64,000 nucleotides of DNA, from positions 1 to 64,000 of the forward strand of contig NZ_JAQYWB010000023.1 in NCBI RefSeq assembly GCF_030145185.1. The letters are read 5' to 3'. A model generated the notes under the pieces. That model was given only the letters and a program-made list of their open reading frames with translations. It searched no databases and had not been told where the DNA came from. Below are positions 35,530 through 45,057 of this stretch, one piece after another (position 1 is the stretch's first letter; each line of letters opens with the position of its first letter). A program made the translations under genes and the position numbers. Origin of the DNA: Desulfoluna sp. GTDB lineage: Bacteria; Desulfobacterota; Desulfobacteria; Desulfobacterales; Desulfolunaceae.

Positions 35530-37229
35530 TGAAGAAGCAACGGATCTACCTGACCCTTATGGTTTTTTTTCTATGGAGCAGCCCTGCAAGCGCGGATTTT
35601 ATGCAGGAATTCAAGACCCGCGGGCGAAGCCTCTATCTGCTCCATGCGGTCCCCCAGCAACAGCCTCCGGCCCACACAGGGATCACGGCCTTAAGCGATC
35701 GTGACATGGCCCGGGTGAATACCCTGGCTGTCGTCCCCGAGGAGGGGCCCTTTCTCCCGGTGGATGACATCGAAACCATGGTAAAACGCATCGACCGGCT
35801 CACCGAAGAGTTTGAAATTTCCAAGGACGGGGAACGTCTGCAGCGCCTTCGGTTTGACATCTCTTACGAATATTTTCTTCTTTACCTCCACTTCCAGAAG
35901 ATCAAATATGGATTTGGATTGGAGAAGAGACCTCAGGAAGAAAATATTCCCGTCACCGATGCAGAGCTCAGGCAATACCTGATGCTCAGCCGCCACTACA
36001 TCTCACCTTTTCTGGAACTGACTCAAATCCAGAGCGGTAACGGGCCTTCCCTTCGCATGATGGACGATGTCAGCTTCAGGATTCGGGGCAAAGCCGACAC
36101 CTACTTAAACGTCCACTTCCTGGCCATGATGATCGAAACGGAGCTTCTGGCTGGACACTGGATCGACGGGGACAACCCTCAGCCCATCCATCACACCTGT
36201 GAAGCAAAAACCTGGCACTGGCTGGAGACCCTCTGGAAACGATACCACCGAACAAGCGGGGAGAGCCTGTACACCCCTTCGTCAGCGCAACTCTTCTCCC
36301 TGTACGAGCTCTACCTCAGGTATCACTTTCTCGGGAGGAGCCTCCGCCATGATGAAAAAACCGACCCCCTGACTCACACCCGGACCCGCACCCTCCTGAG
36401 TCGACTGAACGACTTGAGCACATCGGGAGGCATCGTCAACGGCACCCCCTATGCCCAGTACGTCAAGGAGGTCAACAAAGATTCCGGCAACACCAACTTT
36501 GTGGTGAGCCTCTACCTCGCCCGAAGAGGATTTTCCGTGCTGAGAAACAACACCCTGCCCGCCACGAGGGCTCAGCTCTTCACGCTCTATCAGCGATACT
36601 ATGACCGGGCAGCCCAGGAGATTCGCTACAACATCTCCTACCGAAAAAAAATATACAACGAACTGATTCTTCTGGGGGTGGAGACAGGCAACCTTCGGCT
36701 CATGGAGGATGTCCTCTACCAATACGGCCTGATGGGGCTCCGCATTCCCAGCCCAGAGGATGGAGGCCCGTTCATCGGGGACTCCTCGCGATTTACCATG
36801 GCCTACCTCCTGGCCAATATTCTGGATGCAAAACGGCTCTCCGGGCTCACCTCCGATTCAGGAAGATACGCCGAAATGGAGGGCAACCTGGTGGAGTCCC
36901 TCACCTCCTCGTCCAACTCTTACTGGCGATATGCCTCGGTTTTTCACAGGTGCCTGGCGGAGTATTACGCAAGGGCCCATGACAACCGCAGTGAAGCCAT
37001 GGCCATTTATCACTCCAGAAAAGCCTTCCTTACCCTTTGCAAAAAACTTTCACTCAACGGTAAGGGGGGGGATTTTACGGCTTTCCAAAAAATGCCGGAC
37101 TCCAAGAGTTTTCTTGGCCTCTTTCTTTACTATCAGAAAAAATACCCCACGAGTCCCGATGCATCGGTCCCTCGGGAATATCGTGCGGAACGGATCATTC
37201 AGTTGAAATTACAGCAAAACAGGAGTTAG
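35529..37229 (+). CDS. Large exported protein of unknown function, motor operon protein 2
   Basis: The 566-residue protein has a clear type I signal peptide (MKKQRIYLTLMVFFLWSSPASA). The mature chain looks alpha-helical, with Tyr-rich helix pairs such as SYEYFLLYLHFQKIKYGFG and FTLYQRYYDRAAQEIRYNIS and possible helical-repeat character, but no clear TPR consensus. I recognise no family. Translation is coupled to the preceding gene by overlap, and the next gene starts one base after its stop. Its composition is similar to protein 1, which may mean distant paralogy. Confidence 0.7.
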   Translation: MKKQRIYLTLMVFFLWSSPASADFMQEFKTRGRSLYLLHAVPQQQPPAHTGITALSDRDMARVNTLAVVPEEGPFLPVDDIETMVKRIDRLTEEFEISKDGERLQRLRFDISYEYFLLYLHFQKIKYGFGLEKRPQEENIPVTDAELRQYLMLSRHYISPFLELTQIQSGNGPSLRMMDDVSFRIRGKADTYLNVHFLAMMIETELLAGHWIDGDNPQPIHHTCEAKTWHWLETLWKRYHRTSGESLYTPSSAQLFSLYELYLRYHFLGRSLRHDEKTDPLTHTRTRTLLSRLNDLSTSGGIVNGTPYAQYVKEVNKDSGNTNFVVSLYLARRGFSVLRNNTLPATRAQLFTLYQRYYDRAAQEIRYNISYRKKIYNELILLGVETGNLRLMEDVLYQYGLMGLRIPSPEDGGPFIGDSSRFTMAYLLANILDAKRLSGLTSDSGRYAEMEGNLVESLTSSSNSYWRYASVFHRCLAEYYARAHDNRSEAMAIYHSRKAFLTLCKKLSLNGKGGDFTAFQKMPDSKSFLGLFLYYQKKYPTSPDASVPREYRAERIIQLKLQQNRS

Positions 37230-37230
37230 A

Positions 37231-38757
37231 ATGAATAGCCAAACTGAAGAGACATCGCCCCTCCTCCTGGATCTCCCGAAAGGCCGGAGATCCCGTGACC
37301 TGATCCCTCCCTCATCAGGGGTTCTCCTGCGTGCCTTCGCAAACCGTTTGACGGCATTCATACGCGCCACGTCTTTGGCAGGTGCCCTCGTGCTGGTCAC
37401 CTTCTGCCTGCCGCCCGTCACCTTCTCTGCCGAAGCCACCACCATGGAAGAACTGAAAGCCAATTACCTCACCAGTATCTACGAGGACAGCCGCATTTTT
37501 CTGGAAGGTATTGAGCTGTTCGTCAACCGGGACTACCCGAAATTCTGGTCTGACATCGAAACCGGCCGACCCGTCCCGAAAAGGATGATCCAGCGCTATA
37601 TCCGGGAGCTGAGGTATTTTGAGGGCCAACTCGATGCCCTCTATGAAGAGTTTATCAGCTATGCGGACACCACGGCGAACAAGTCAAACCGCGGGCAAAC
37701 CAAGGTCCGGGATCTGGAGGCCAAAATTTATCATATTCTGGCCTATGCCTACATGCGCACCGGCGATTTTGCCATGAGTCACGCCTTGACCAATAACGAT
37801 GCCATCGGCTCCAAATCCTTTACCATTCCCCTGATGGACATTGAGGGAAAACAACAGACCTTTGCCCTGACCCTTGAGTTGAAGAGGCTGCAACGCCTCA
37901 TCAGTGCAAACCTCAACATTGTCGAACTCCGGATGAAATACTTTTTCCCGACGGATCTTGACAACATCAACGCCTACCTGAAAGTCAGTGATTTCGATCA
38001 GGGAAACCCCTTCAATCTGACCTTCCTGAGCTACTACGACAAAGCATTCCTCGAGTTGGGGGAGACCCGAAACAGCGTGATTCATTTCAGTGAAATCACC
38101 CAATTCTTCAACCGTATCAAATACAACGACGCCTTCAGCCAGGGCACGCGTGACACCAAGGGCTGGGAACTCATTTATCGTCTCCCCATCATCAAGGCCG
38201 AGTATGGCATGGATTTAATGGACACTTCTATTTTAGGATCCGTCTCCTCAGACAACCACGTGCTCGGACTGGAACGCCTCTGCCGATATAAAGGATTTAC
38301 ACGGACCGATTTTCGGACCTTGAAACTGGAAGAGAAGCAGAACATTGCCAACAGCTCCACCCTGGAAAAAGAACTCTACATCGCACGCATTGCCCCCACG
38401 CACAGCGAGACCTCCAAGGAAGACGTCTTGATGACGTATTACGGCAATGTCCCCAGTGACGGCAAACTGCTCCAGGGAATCCCCATTCGCTATGGCACCT
38501 ACAGCCTGTTCGAAGGGTCAGAATTCCTCGGCCTCATTGAACTTGTCCCCTGCTACAAGGGCCAACCCTGCACCAAACTAAATACGGACAAAGCCGTCAC
38601 AGAGGTCAAGGTATACAATCACGAGCTCAGTTTTTATGAGGACACCCTCGATTTTATCCGAATGAACACGCGCATGTATGGAAAAACAACCCACATGACC
38701 CGTGGAGATGACTCAGAAATTCATATTGGACGAGGCTGCGCCTCCGGTAAAAAATAG
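37231..38757 (+). CDS. Large exported protein of unknown function, motor operon protein 3
   Basis: The 508-residue protein has a long charged N-terminal tail (about 1-45) before a hydrophobic segment ending VTFSAEA (about 46-70), so it is either anchored in the inner membrane or uses a late signal peptide. The mature part starts with helices (MEELKANYLTSIYEDSRIFL), has a central mixed region, and ends with a Cys-containing beta-like domain (LVPCYKGQPC; GRGCASGKK at the C terminus). No family is recognised. AGGAG five bases upstream supports the start. It is the last gene before a strong terminator, so the operon ends here. Confidence 0.7.
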   Translation: MNSQTEETSPLLLDLPKGRRSRDLIPPSSGVLLRAFANRLTAFIRATSLAGALVLVTFCLPPVTFSAEATTMEELKANYLTSIYEDSRIFLEGIELFVNRDYPKFWSDIETGRPVPKRMIQRYIRELRYFEGQLDALYEEFISYADTTANKSNRGQTKVRDLEAKIYHILAYAYMRTGDFAMSHALTNNDAIGSKSFTIPLMDIEGKQQTFALTLELKRLQRLISANLNIVELRMKYFFPTDLDNINAYLKVSDFDQGNPFNLTFLSYYDKAFLELGETRNSVIHFSEITQFFNRIKYNDAFSQGTRDTKGWELIYRLPIIKAEYGMDLMDTSILGSVSSDNHVLGLERLCRYKGFTRTDFRTLKLEEKQNIANSSTLEKELYIARIAPTHSETSKEDVLMTYYGNVPSDGKLLQGIPIRYGTYSLFEGSEFLGLIELVPCYKGQPCTKLNTDKAVTEVKVYNHELSFYEDTLDFIRMNTRMYGKTTHMTRGDDSEIHIGRGCASGKK

Positions 38758-38797
38758 CCAGATACGTCATCCAAAGACCTGTCCCTTACGACAAATA

Positions 38798-38840
38798 AAA
38801 ACGGGTTTCAAGGCAGTGCCTTGAAACCCGTTTTGTTTTC
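38798..38840 (+). terminator. Terminator of the six-gene motor operon
   Basis: An 18-base perfect inverted repeat (38798-38815 with 38817-38834, centre ACGGGTTTCAAGGCA) is followed by GTTTTC on the plus strand. It sits 40 bases after the stop of the last operon gene and is the strongest terminator-like hairpin in this half of the window. Confidence 0.9.
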
Positions 38841-38880
38841 GATATATAGATCTCAGCGTCTTTAAAAACATCCATTTATT

Positions 38881-39132
38881 TAGCCCGGATATTTCACGAG
38901 TTGGGTGCGCTCATATGCAAGGCATCAGAGCTGAAGATGTAGTGGTTTACCTCAAAGCTCTGATAACGCGGCAGATGAGTGCACCCGGCTCGCCTGAAAG
39001 GTGAGAAAATCAGACAGAATACCGTGGATTACATTTTGCATTTTTGAAACGACTGAAAATATGACTGCGAAGAACTGCCATTACGGATTATTCCTTAGTC
39101 TTGATTGTTTTCTCATGAAATATCCGGGTTAG
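38881..39132. mobile_element. MITE-like element bounded by inverted repeat copies B and C
   Basis: Copy B (TAGCCCGGATATTTCACGAG, 38881-38900) and copy C (CTCATGAAATATCCGGGTTA, 39112-39131) face each other as near-perfect 20-base terminal inverted repeats. The 38901-38990 part folds as two nested stems: GGGTGCGCTCAT with ATGAGTGCACCC, and inside it ATCAGAGCT with AGCTCTGAT. No transposase gene is present. The inner part of copy D at 45058 shares the GATGGGTGC continuation, so the unit has been copied in more than one form. Confidence 0.6.
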
Positions 39133-39156
39133 GAGGCTTAAACGACACAGGCAGAT

Positions 39157-42100
39157 CTAATTGCCTCCATTGCCCTTCCCGTTCCCATTTCCATTTCCGT
39201 TGCCATTTTTCCGATTCATCCAGGCCGGTTTTTTCCGTTCTTTGACTTTGGGCGGTGTCGCAATGGTACGGACATGTGTCTTCCCTGCCAGGGCTTTCAG
39301 GTCATCCAAAAGCTGTGGGGAAACGGTCACGCCAGCGTAGTCGGGCAACTCAATGGTGGTCATGGAGTGACCTCGAAGCAGAAGATACACGATGACCCCA
39401 CTGGGACCGGGGTAACGCTTTAACACGGCATCCAACCGAGGAATCAACTCCATCTGAATTTCACCGGCGTCCAGATGAAGTGCGACGCCTCCGGTCCAGA
39501 GGCCGGTTACATCATCCATATGAACCAGACGTTCCGCTGCGATGGTGACGTTGTTCTCTTTGACCTGGGAGACGCCTTCGACCATCACGATGGTGTCAGG
39601 GGCCAGAAGATGACGGGCATCGGCAAAGGTGGAAGGAAAAACCACCACCTCGATGTCGCTGTAGAGGTCTTCGATGGACACAAAGGCCATCTGGTCCCCT
39701 TTTTTGGTTCGAATCACCTTCACCGTGGTGACCATCCCCCCAAATCTCACGGGGGCACCTTCCACAGCGTTCTCCTTGTTGAGTCCGGTGAGGGTGGCAT
39801 AGCCTTTCATGATCTCTTCATACTGATTCAAGGGGTGACCGGAAATATAAAAACCCAGCACCTCCTTTTCGAGGGTGAGACGATGGCGCTCTTCCCAGGC
39901 CGGCACATCCGGCAGGACCGGGACATTAATGCGGGCCCCCCCACCTGAGGCATCCCCGAAAAGAGAGAGCTGCGGGTCATTCTTCTCTTTCTGGACGCGG
40001 GAACCGTGATCTAAGGCCTCCTCCATCACCACCATCAGCTGGTTACGCGATGCCCCCGTAAAATCGAAGGCCCCACTTTTAATGAGGGCATCTAAAACAC
40101 GCTTGTTCACCTTGCGAAGGTCCACCCGTTCACAGAACTCAAAGATACTGACAAAGGGGCCATTCTCCTTTCGTTCATTGAGAATGACCTCAATGGGGCC
40201 CTCGCCCACACCCTTGACGGCGGTGAGCCCAAATCGAATGCGACCGTCCAGGACCGAAAAAACGCCCAGGCTCTCATTGACGTCCGGGGGCAACACATCA
40301 ATATGGTTGTTCTTGCATTCCGCTATAAATTTGACGATGCCGTCGGCGTTTCCAATCTCACTGGTGAGAAGGGCCGCCATAAACTCCACGGGAAAATGGG
40401 CTTTCAGCCAGGCTGTCTGATAGCAGACCAGGGCGTAGGCGGCGCTGTGGGATTTGTTAAAACCATAGCCACCGAATTTTTCCATCAAGTCAAACAGAGC
40501 ACCCGCTTTGTCTTCGGGGTGATTGTTTTCAAGGGCCCCTTTCATAAAAAGGGTGCGATGCTCGGCCATGGCCGCGGCAATTTTCTTGCCCATGGCCTTT
40601 CGCAGGCCGTCTGCTTCCGCCATGGTGTAGTTGGCGATGACACCCGCAAGCTGCATCACCTGCTCCTGATAGAGAATCACCCCGTAGGTCTCTTCCAGGA
40701 TCCCCTCCAGCCCCGGAAGAAGGTACTCCACGGGTTCCCTGCCGTGCTTTCGATCCACGTAGGCATCCACCATGCCGGAGTCGAGGGGCCCAGGGCGATA
40801 AAGGGCCACCAGAGCCGTGATGTCTTTGAAGGCCTCGGGCCGGAGCCGAACCAGAAGATCCTTCATGCCCGAGCTTTCAAGCTGAAAGACGCCCGTGGTG
40901 TTCCCGCTGCATAAGAGGTCAAAGGTAGGCTTGTCTGCCACATCGATATGGGTCATATCGGGGCGCTCTATGCCCTGCAGTTCAATCATCTTTAAGGCGT
41001 CATCAATCACGGTCAGGTTTCGAAGGCCCAGGAAGTCAAACTTGACGAGGCCGATCTGCTCAACCCGCTTCATGTCCAGCTGGGTAATGGTTTCACCGTT
41101 TCGGCCTTTAAACAGCGGAAGATACTCCACCAGAGGCTTATCCGAGACCACGACCCCTGCCGCGTGGGTGGAGGCATGACGGGTCAAGCCTTCCAAAACC
41201 CGACACACATTGATGAGTTCGGTGTAGTCGGCTCGCGAATCCACGAGCTCTTTGAGTTCCGGTTCATCGATGAGGGCCTGATTCAGCTTGATCCCCAGGG
41301 TATCGGGGACCAGCTTGGCGATCCGGTCCACCTCGGAGAGGGGAATGTTGAGGGCACGCCCCACATCCCGGATGACGGCTTTGGGCTTCAAGGTCCCGAA
41401 GGTAATAATCTGGGCTACATAGTCCCCGCCCCCATACCGGCCAACCACGTAATTAAACACCTTCTCCCGACCACGGATGCAGAAATCGACGTCGATATCA
41501 GGCATACTGATTCGAGATGGGTTCAGGAATCGCTCGAAGATCAGGCCATGCTCAATGGGATCAAGCTCGGTGATGTTCATGGAATAGGCAACGATACTGC
41601 CCGCCGCCGATCCCCTGCCCGGCCCAACGGGGATGCCGTTGGCCTTGCCGTAGCCGATGAAGTCCGCCACAATGAGAAAATAGCCGGGGAATCCCATTTC
41701 GATGATGGTCTTCACTTCATAGTCGAGGCGCTCTTCATAAACCGCTCGGTCCACATCGGGGTTTTTGGCCTCGATGGCCGCCATACGGGTTTGAAACCCC
41801 TCTCGGGCTTGAATCTCGAAGAGCTCATCGGCGGTGTGTTCGCTGGTGGCATCAAACTGGGGGAAATGGTAGGTATTGAAATCAAACTCAATATGGCACC
41901 GATCGGCAATGGCGACGGTGTTTGCAAGCACCTCCGGGGTGCTGCCAAAGGCTCTGGCCATCTCGGCAGGGGACTTGAAATGCAACTGATCCGTGCCGAA
42001 TTTAAAGCGCTTCGGATCATCCATGGTGGTGCCCGTTTGAATGCAGAGAAGAACCTCGTGGGCTTTATTGTCCTCATAATTCAAGTAATGGCAATCGTTG

Positions 42101-42735
42101 GTGGCCACCATGGGAATGCCGAGGCGCTTGCTCATGTCAAAGAGCGCCTCGTTGACTTTATACTGCTCGACCAGGCCGTTTTCCTGGACCTCCAGAAAGT
42201 AATTTCTCTCTCCGAAAAGCTTCTGGTAGTGGCAGGCCAGAGCATCGGCCTCCTGCTGCTTCCCTTTCATGATGAGCTTGGGAATTTCTCCGGCCAGGCA
42301 GGCCGACAGGGCAATGACCCCCTCGGTGTGCTCTGCCAGCACCTCACGGTCAATACGGGGCTTGTAGTAGAACCCCTGTAATTGAGCGATGGAGGCCAGC
42401 TTGCAGAGGTTGGTGTACCCAACGTTGTTTTCTGCCAGGAGCACAAGGTGAGCAAGACCGGTGCCATCTTCCAGCCCCTCTTTGCGTTTTAACCCCCGGG
42501 GTGCCATGTACGCTTCAAACCCGATGATCGGTTTCACTCCGGCGTGGTTGGCCTTATCGTAAAACTCTACGGCGGCAAACATGCTGCCGTGATCGGTCAC
42601 GGCCACGGAGTTCATGCCGAACTCTTTGGTCCGTTCTAAGAGTGGATCCAGTCGAATGGCACCGTCCAGAAGGCTGTACTGGGAGTGAACATGCAGATGA
42701 ACAAAATCGGGAATACCGTCGGATGATTGCGTCAT
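39157..42735 (-). CDS. dnaE: DNA polymerase III subunit alpha
   Basis: The 1192-residue protein begins MTQSSDGIPDFVHLHVHSQY (an in-frame start 72 bases upstream is less likely). It has the PHP domain (VHLHVHSQYSLLDGA), the polymerase core with PDIDVDFC (about 413), the beta-clamp and OB regions, and ends with a Gly/Asn tail (NGNGNGNGNGKGNGG) encoded by a near-perfect hexanucleotide repeat. DnaE is the replicative polymerase subunit. The absence of a 3'-5' exonuclease domain in the chain marks it as DnaE rather than PolC. The tail is an unusual addition and probably disordered. Confidence 0.96.
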   Translation of the reverse strand: MTQSSDGIPDFVHLHVHSQYSLLDGAIRLDPLLERTKEFGMNSVAVTDHGSMFAAVEFYDKANHAGVKPIIGFEAYMAPRGLKRKEGLEDGTGLAHLVLLAENNVGYTNLCKLASIAQLQGFYYKPRIDREVLAEHTEGVIALSACLAGEIPKLIMKGKQQEADALACHYQKLFGERNYFLEVQENGLVEQYKVNEALFDMSKRLGIPMVATNDCHYLNYEDNKAHEVLLCIQTGTTMDDPKRFKFGTDQLHFKSPAEMARAFGSTPEVLANTVAIADRCHIEFDFNTYHFPQFDATSEHTADELFEIQAREGFQTRMAAIEAKNPDVDRAVYEERLDYEVKTIIEMGFPGYFLIVADFIGYGKANGIPVGPGRGSAAGSIVAYSMNITELDPIEHGLIFERFLNPSRISMPDIDVDFCIRGREKVFNYVVGRYGGGDYVAQIITFGTLKPKAVIRDVGRALNIPLSEVDRIAKLVPDTLGIKLNQALIDEPELKELVDSRADYTELINVCRVLEGLTRHASTHAAGVVVSDKPLVEYLPLFKGRNGETITQLDMKRVEQIGLVKFDFLGLRNLTVIDDALKMIELQGIERPDMTHIDVADKPTFDLLCSGNTTGVFQLESSGMKDLLVRLRPEAFKDITALVALYRPGPLDSGMVDAYVDRKHGREPVEYLLPGLEGILEETYGVILYQEQVMQLAGVIANYTMAEADGLRKAMGKKIAAAMAEHRTLFMKGALENNHPEDKAGALFDLMEKFGGYGFNKSHSAAYALVCYQTAWLKAHFPVEFMAALLTSEIGNADGIVKFIAECKNNHIDVLPPDVNESLGVFSVLDGRIRFGLTAVKGVGEGPIEVILNERKENGPFVSIFEFCERVDLRKVNKRVLDALIKSGAFDFTGASRNQLMVVMEEALDHGSRVQKEKNDPQLSLFGDASGGGARINVPVLPDVPAWEERHRLTLEKEVLGFYISGHPLNQYEEIMKGYATLTGLNKENAVEGAPVRFGGMVTTVKVIRTKKGDQMAFVSIEDLYSDIEVVVFPSTFADARHLLAPDTIVMVEGVSQVKENNVTIAAERLVHMDDVTGLWTGGVALHLDAGEIQMELIPRLDAVLKRYPGPSGVIVYLLLRGHSMTTIELPDYAGVTVSPQLLDDLKALAGKTHVRTIATPPKVKERKKPAWMNRKNGNGNGNGNGKGNGGN

Positions 42736-42989
42736 GGCCTCGTATATCGGGATGTATGGGGTTTTTAAATTCGTTCTGGCGTTTATGTCAGAAACAAGAC
42801 AAGTCATTGATTCTTTACAGGACGCGTCACCTGTTCACTGAAAAGCAGGGGATCTCGGCGCAGCCTCAGGGTCAAGGTTCACAGTGGCACTGTATTTACG
42901 TATGCCCGGCCACCTGGAGGAGAGAGAGCAACAGCAGAGTCAGAAATATCGCCATTGGCACCCCGTTGCAACCCTTTTTGCCCCCCGAA
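42736..42989. other. Short intergenic stretch upstream of dnaE
   Basis: It contains no gene that I can support and should hold the dnaE promoter on the minus strand. The terminator of guaB lies at its right end. Confidence 0.35.
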
Positions 42990-42990
42990 C

Positions 42991-43024
42991 AAAAAAGACC
43001 CCCTCCCACAAAGGAGGGGGTCTT
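42991..43024 (-). terminator. Terminator of guaB
   Basis: A ten-base perfect stem, GACCCCCTCC (42997-43006) with GGAGGGGGTC (43013-43022), is followed on the minus strand by six Ts. On the plus strand it is followed by TTT, so it may work weakly in both directions. Confidence 0.88.
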
Positions 43025-43089
43025 TCATTCCTGTCTCAGTCAAAGGGCCATGAACTCATCGCCCCTTTTTCAAAAACGGCTCGAACCGC

Positions 43090-44553
43090 TTATTCGAGGC
43101 GGTAGTTGGGCGCCTCTTCGGTAATAATAACATCGTGCGCGTGGCTCTCTCGAAGGCCTGCGTTGGTGATGCGGACAAAACGAGCCATCTCACGAAGCTC
43201 TTCGATGGTCCGTGATCCCACATAACCCATTCCGGCCTTCAGGCCACCGATCAACTGAAAAATGTTGTCGACCAGAGAGCCCTTGTAAGGCACCCGGCCC
43301 ACGATCCCTTCAGGAACCAGTTTTTCGTTCTCTTCGTCCTCACCGAGGTAGTACCGATCCTTGCTGCCGGACTGCATCGCTTCCAGGGACCCCATGCCGC
43401 GATAGACTTTATAGCTCCGGCCCTGATAGATAATGGTTTCACCGGGGCTCTCTTCGGTCCCTGCCAGAACACCACCCAGCATGACGCTGTGGGCACCCGC
43501 GCCGATGGCCTTGGCGATATCTCCTGAGAACTTAATCCCACCGTCAGCGATCAAAGGCACACCGGTACGGTCGGAAACGGCCTTGCAGTTGGAGATGGCG
43601 GTCAGCTGGGGAACACCACATCCTGAGACGATCCGTGTGGTACAGATGGAACCGGGACCAATCCCCACCTTGATGCCGTCTACTCCGGCGTCCACCAGGG
43701 CCTGAGCCCCTTTGGCGGTGGCGACGTTGCCCGCAATAATCTCCACGCCTTCAAAGGTAGCTTTCAATTTAATGATGGAATCAATCACGTTCTTGGAGTG
43801 GCCGTGGGAGGTATCAATACAGAGCACATCGGCGCTGGCCTTGATCAAGGCCTCGGCGCGCTCCATCATATCCTCACCCACACCGATGGCAGCCCCAACG
43901 CGCAGACGGCCAACGCTGTCTTTACAGGCGTTGGGGTATTTTTTAACCTTTTCGATGTCTTTGGTGGTGATGATACCGGCCAATTTACCTTCGACATTTA
44001 CGACGAGGAGTTTTTCAATACGATGCTTGTGCAGAAGGGCTTTGGACTCTTCGAGCGTGGTTCCTTCGGGAACGGTAATCAGGTTTTCTGAGGTCATAAC
44101 CTCAGAAATTTTTCGTTCCAACTTGGTCTCAAAACGGAGGTCCCGGTTGGTGACAATACCCACCAATTGTTCCCCGACAGTGACCGGCACACCGGAAATC
44201 CGGTAATGCTTCATCAACTTGTTCACTTCAAAGATGGTGGCATCGGGCCTGACAGTCACCGGATCGATGATCATCCCGCTTTCAGATTTCTTCACACGGT
44301 TGACTTCAATCACCTGCCGTTCAATGGGCATGTTGCGATGAATGATGCCGATCCCACCACTGCGGGCCATGCTGATGGCGGCGCGGGATTCGGTCACCGT
44401 GTCCATGGCCGCACTGAGCAGGGGAATATTAAGGGTAATATTTCGAGTCAGACGCGTGGTGGTGTCCACCATGTTAGGGAGCACATCGGAATAGTTCGGA
44501 ATAAGAAGAACATCATCAAAGGAATAAGCATTTTCCGGTGGAATGGTTTTCAT
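43090..44553 (-). CDS. guaB: IMP dehydrogenase
   Basis: The 487-residue protein begins [19 protein letters not shown] behind GGAGG with eight-base spacing. It has a TIM barrel interrupted by two CBS domains (about 95-205) and the active-site loop GSICTTR, with the cysteine near residue 303. It converts IMP to XMP with NAD+, the committed step to guanine nucleotides. It stands in a window region rich in purine salvage genes (xanthine phosphoribosyltransferase, guanine deaminase, a BMP-type transporter), but has its own terminator. A long structured region that could be a non-coding RNA lies upstream. Confidence 0.97.
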   Translation of the reverse strand: MKTIPPENAYSFDDVLLIPNYSDVLPNMVDTTTRLTRNITLNIPLLSAAMDTVTESRAAISMARSGGIGIIHRNMPIERQVIEVNRVKKSESGMIIDPVTVRPDATIFEVNKLMKHYRISGVPVTVGEQLVGIVTNRDLRFETKLERKISEVMTSENLITVPEGTTLEESKALLHKHRIEKLLVVNVEGKLAGIITTKDIEKVKKYPNACKDSVGRLRVGAAIGVGEDMMERAEALIKASADVLCIDTSHGHSKNVIDSIIKLKATFEGVEIIAGNVATAKGAQALVDAGVDGIKVGIGPGSICTTRIVSGCGVPQLTAISNCKAVSDRTGVPLIADGGIKFSGDIAKAIGAGAHSVMLGGVLAGTEESPGETIIYQGRSYKVYRGMGSLEAMQSGSKDRYYLGEDEENEKLVPEGIVGRVPYKGSLVDNIFQLIGGLKAGMGYVGSRTIEELREMARFVRITNAGLRESHAHDVIITEEAPNYRLE

Positions 44554-44766
44554 GAACGTTACCTCCAAAAAGCGGATGTGTAATAAAAGACCGAAGCCCT
44601 CACGGATAAAAATCCGAACCTTCCTTCTAACAGTCAAGACAAAATGAAGACGTCGCAGATACGGTAACCCGCCCTATCCCCATGGAATAAAGCAGAAATA
44701 CGGTGCATCATACAGGCAGCCGACGCACCAGAAACGCGTGGATCTCGCCTTCACCAACGCCTGAAT
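44554..44766. other. Upstream region of guaB
   Basis: No protein gene is supported. On the minus strand TTGACT near 44632 could be the -35 element of guaB, but the matching -10 (TTTTAT-like) is weak. Confidence 0.35.
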
Positions 44767-44933
44767 ACACGACACCCTTCCGGTCATAAAATCCGAATAC
44801 AAAATGCCAGTACCACTGGACCATTTCCGGGTGTTGGGTAGCAGAAGACAGGTTGTGGGCCGGGTTCCCCCCGGTCCTTGAAGCCTTGCTAAGATTATAT
44901 GGGCACCCCTGAGAACCGGTAACGTCAGCGTGT
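44767..44933. ncRNA. Candidate long structured RNA (possibly 6S-like)
   Basis: A nested set of complementary segments spans 167 bases: ACACG/CGTGT (44767-44771 with 44929-44933), CCGGT/ACCGG (44780-44784 with 44915-44919), GGGTG/CACCC (44829-44833 with 44904-44908), TAGCA/TGCTA (44839-44843 with 44887-44891) and a closing hairpin GGGCCGGG with CCCGGTCC (44857-44877). A side hairpin CCAG/CTGG (44807-44819) lies in the large asymmetric bubble. A long irregular hairpin of this size with an internal bubble is the shape of 6S RNA, but I could not match the sequence to a known family, and the strand is undecided. Confidence 0.4.
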
Positions 44934-44987
44934 CTCTGTCACCGGTAAAAATGCATACCCCTTGGGTCAGGGATATCCATCAAGGGT

Positions 44988-45013
44988 ACAAAAAAATCCG
45001 GTAATACCGGATT
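44988..45013 (-). terminator. Terminator of the purine transporter/deacetylase operon
   Basis: The stem AATCCGGT (44995-45002) pairs with ACCGGATT (45006-45013) and is followed on the minus strand by seven Ts. It lies 160 bases past the deacetylase stop. Confidence 0.8.
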
Positions 45014-45057
45014 GGGTTCAAAAAATAATGAAATGATTCTTGTTGCCCTTTTTTTTG

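Noticed and set aside
41164-42381. A 405-codon open frame antisense to dnaE
   Set aside because: It is the complement of well-conserved PHP and polymerase motifs and has no start signal or family resemblance.
44706-44939. Minus-strand open frame reading WYWHFVFGFYDRKG and similar
   Set aside because: It has no usable start codon near its beginning and coincides with the nested hairpin, so chance openness is more likely than a gene.
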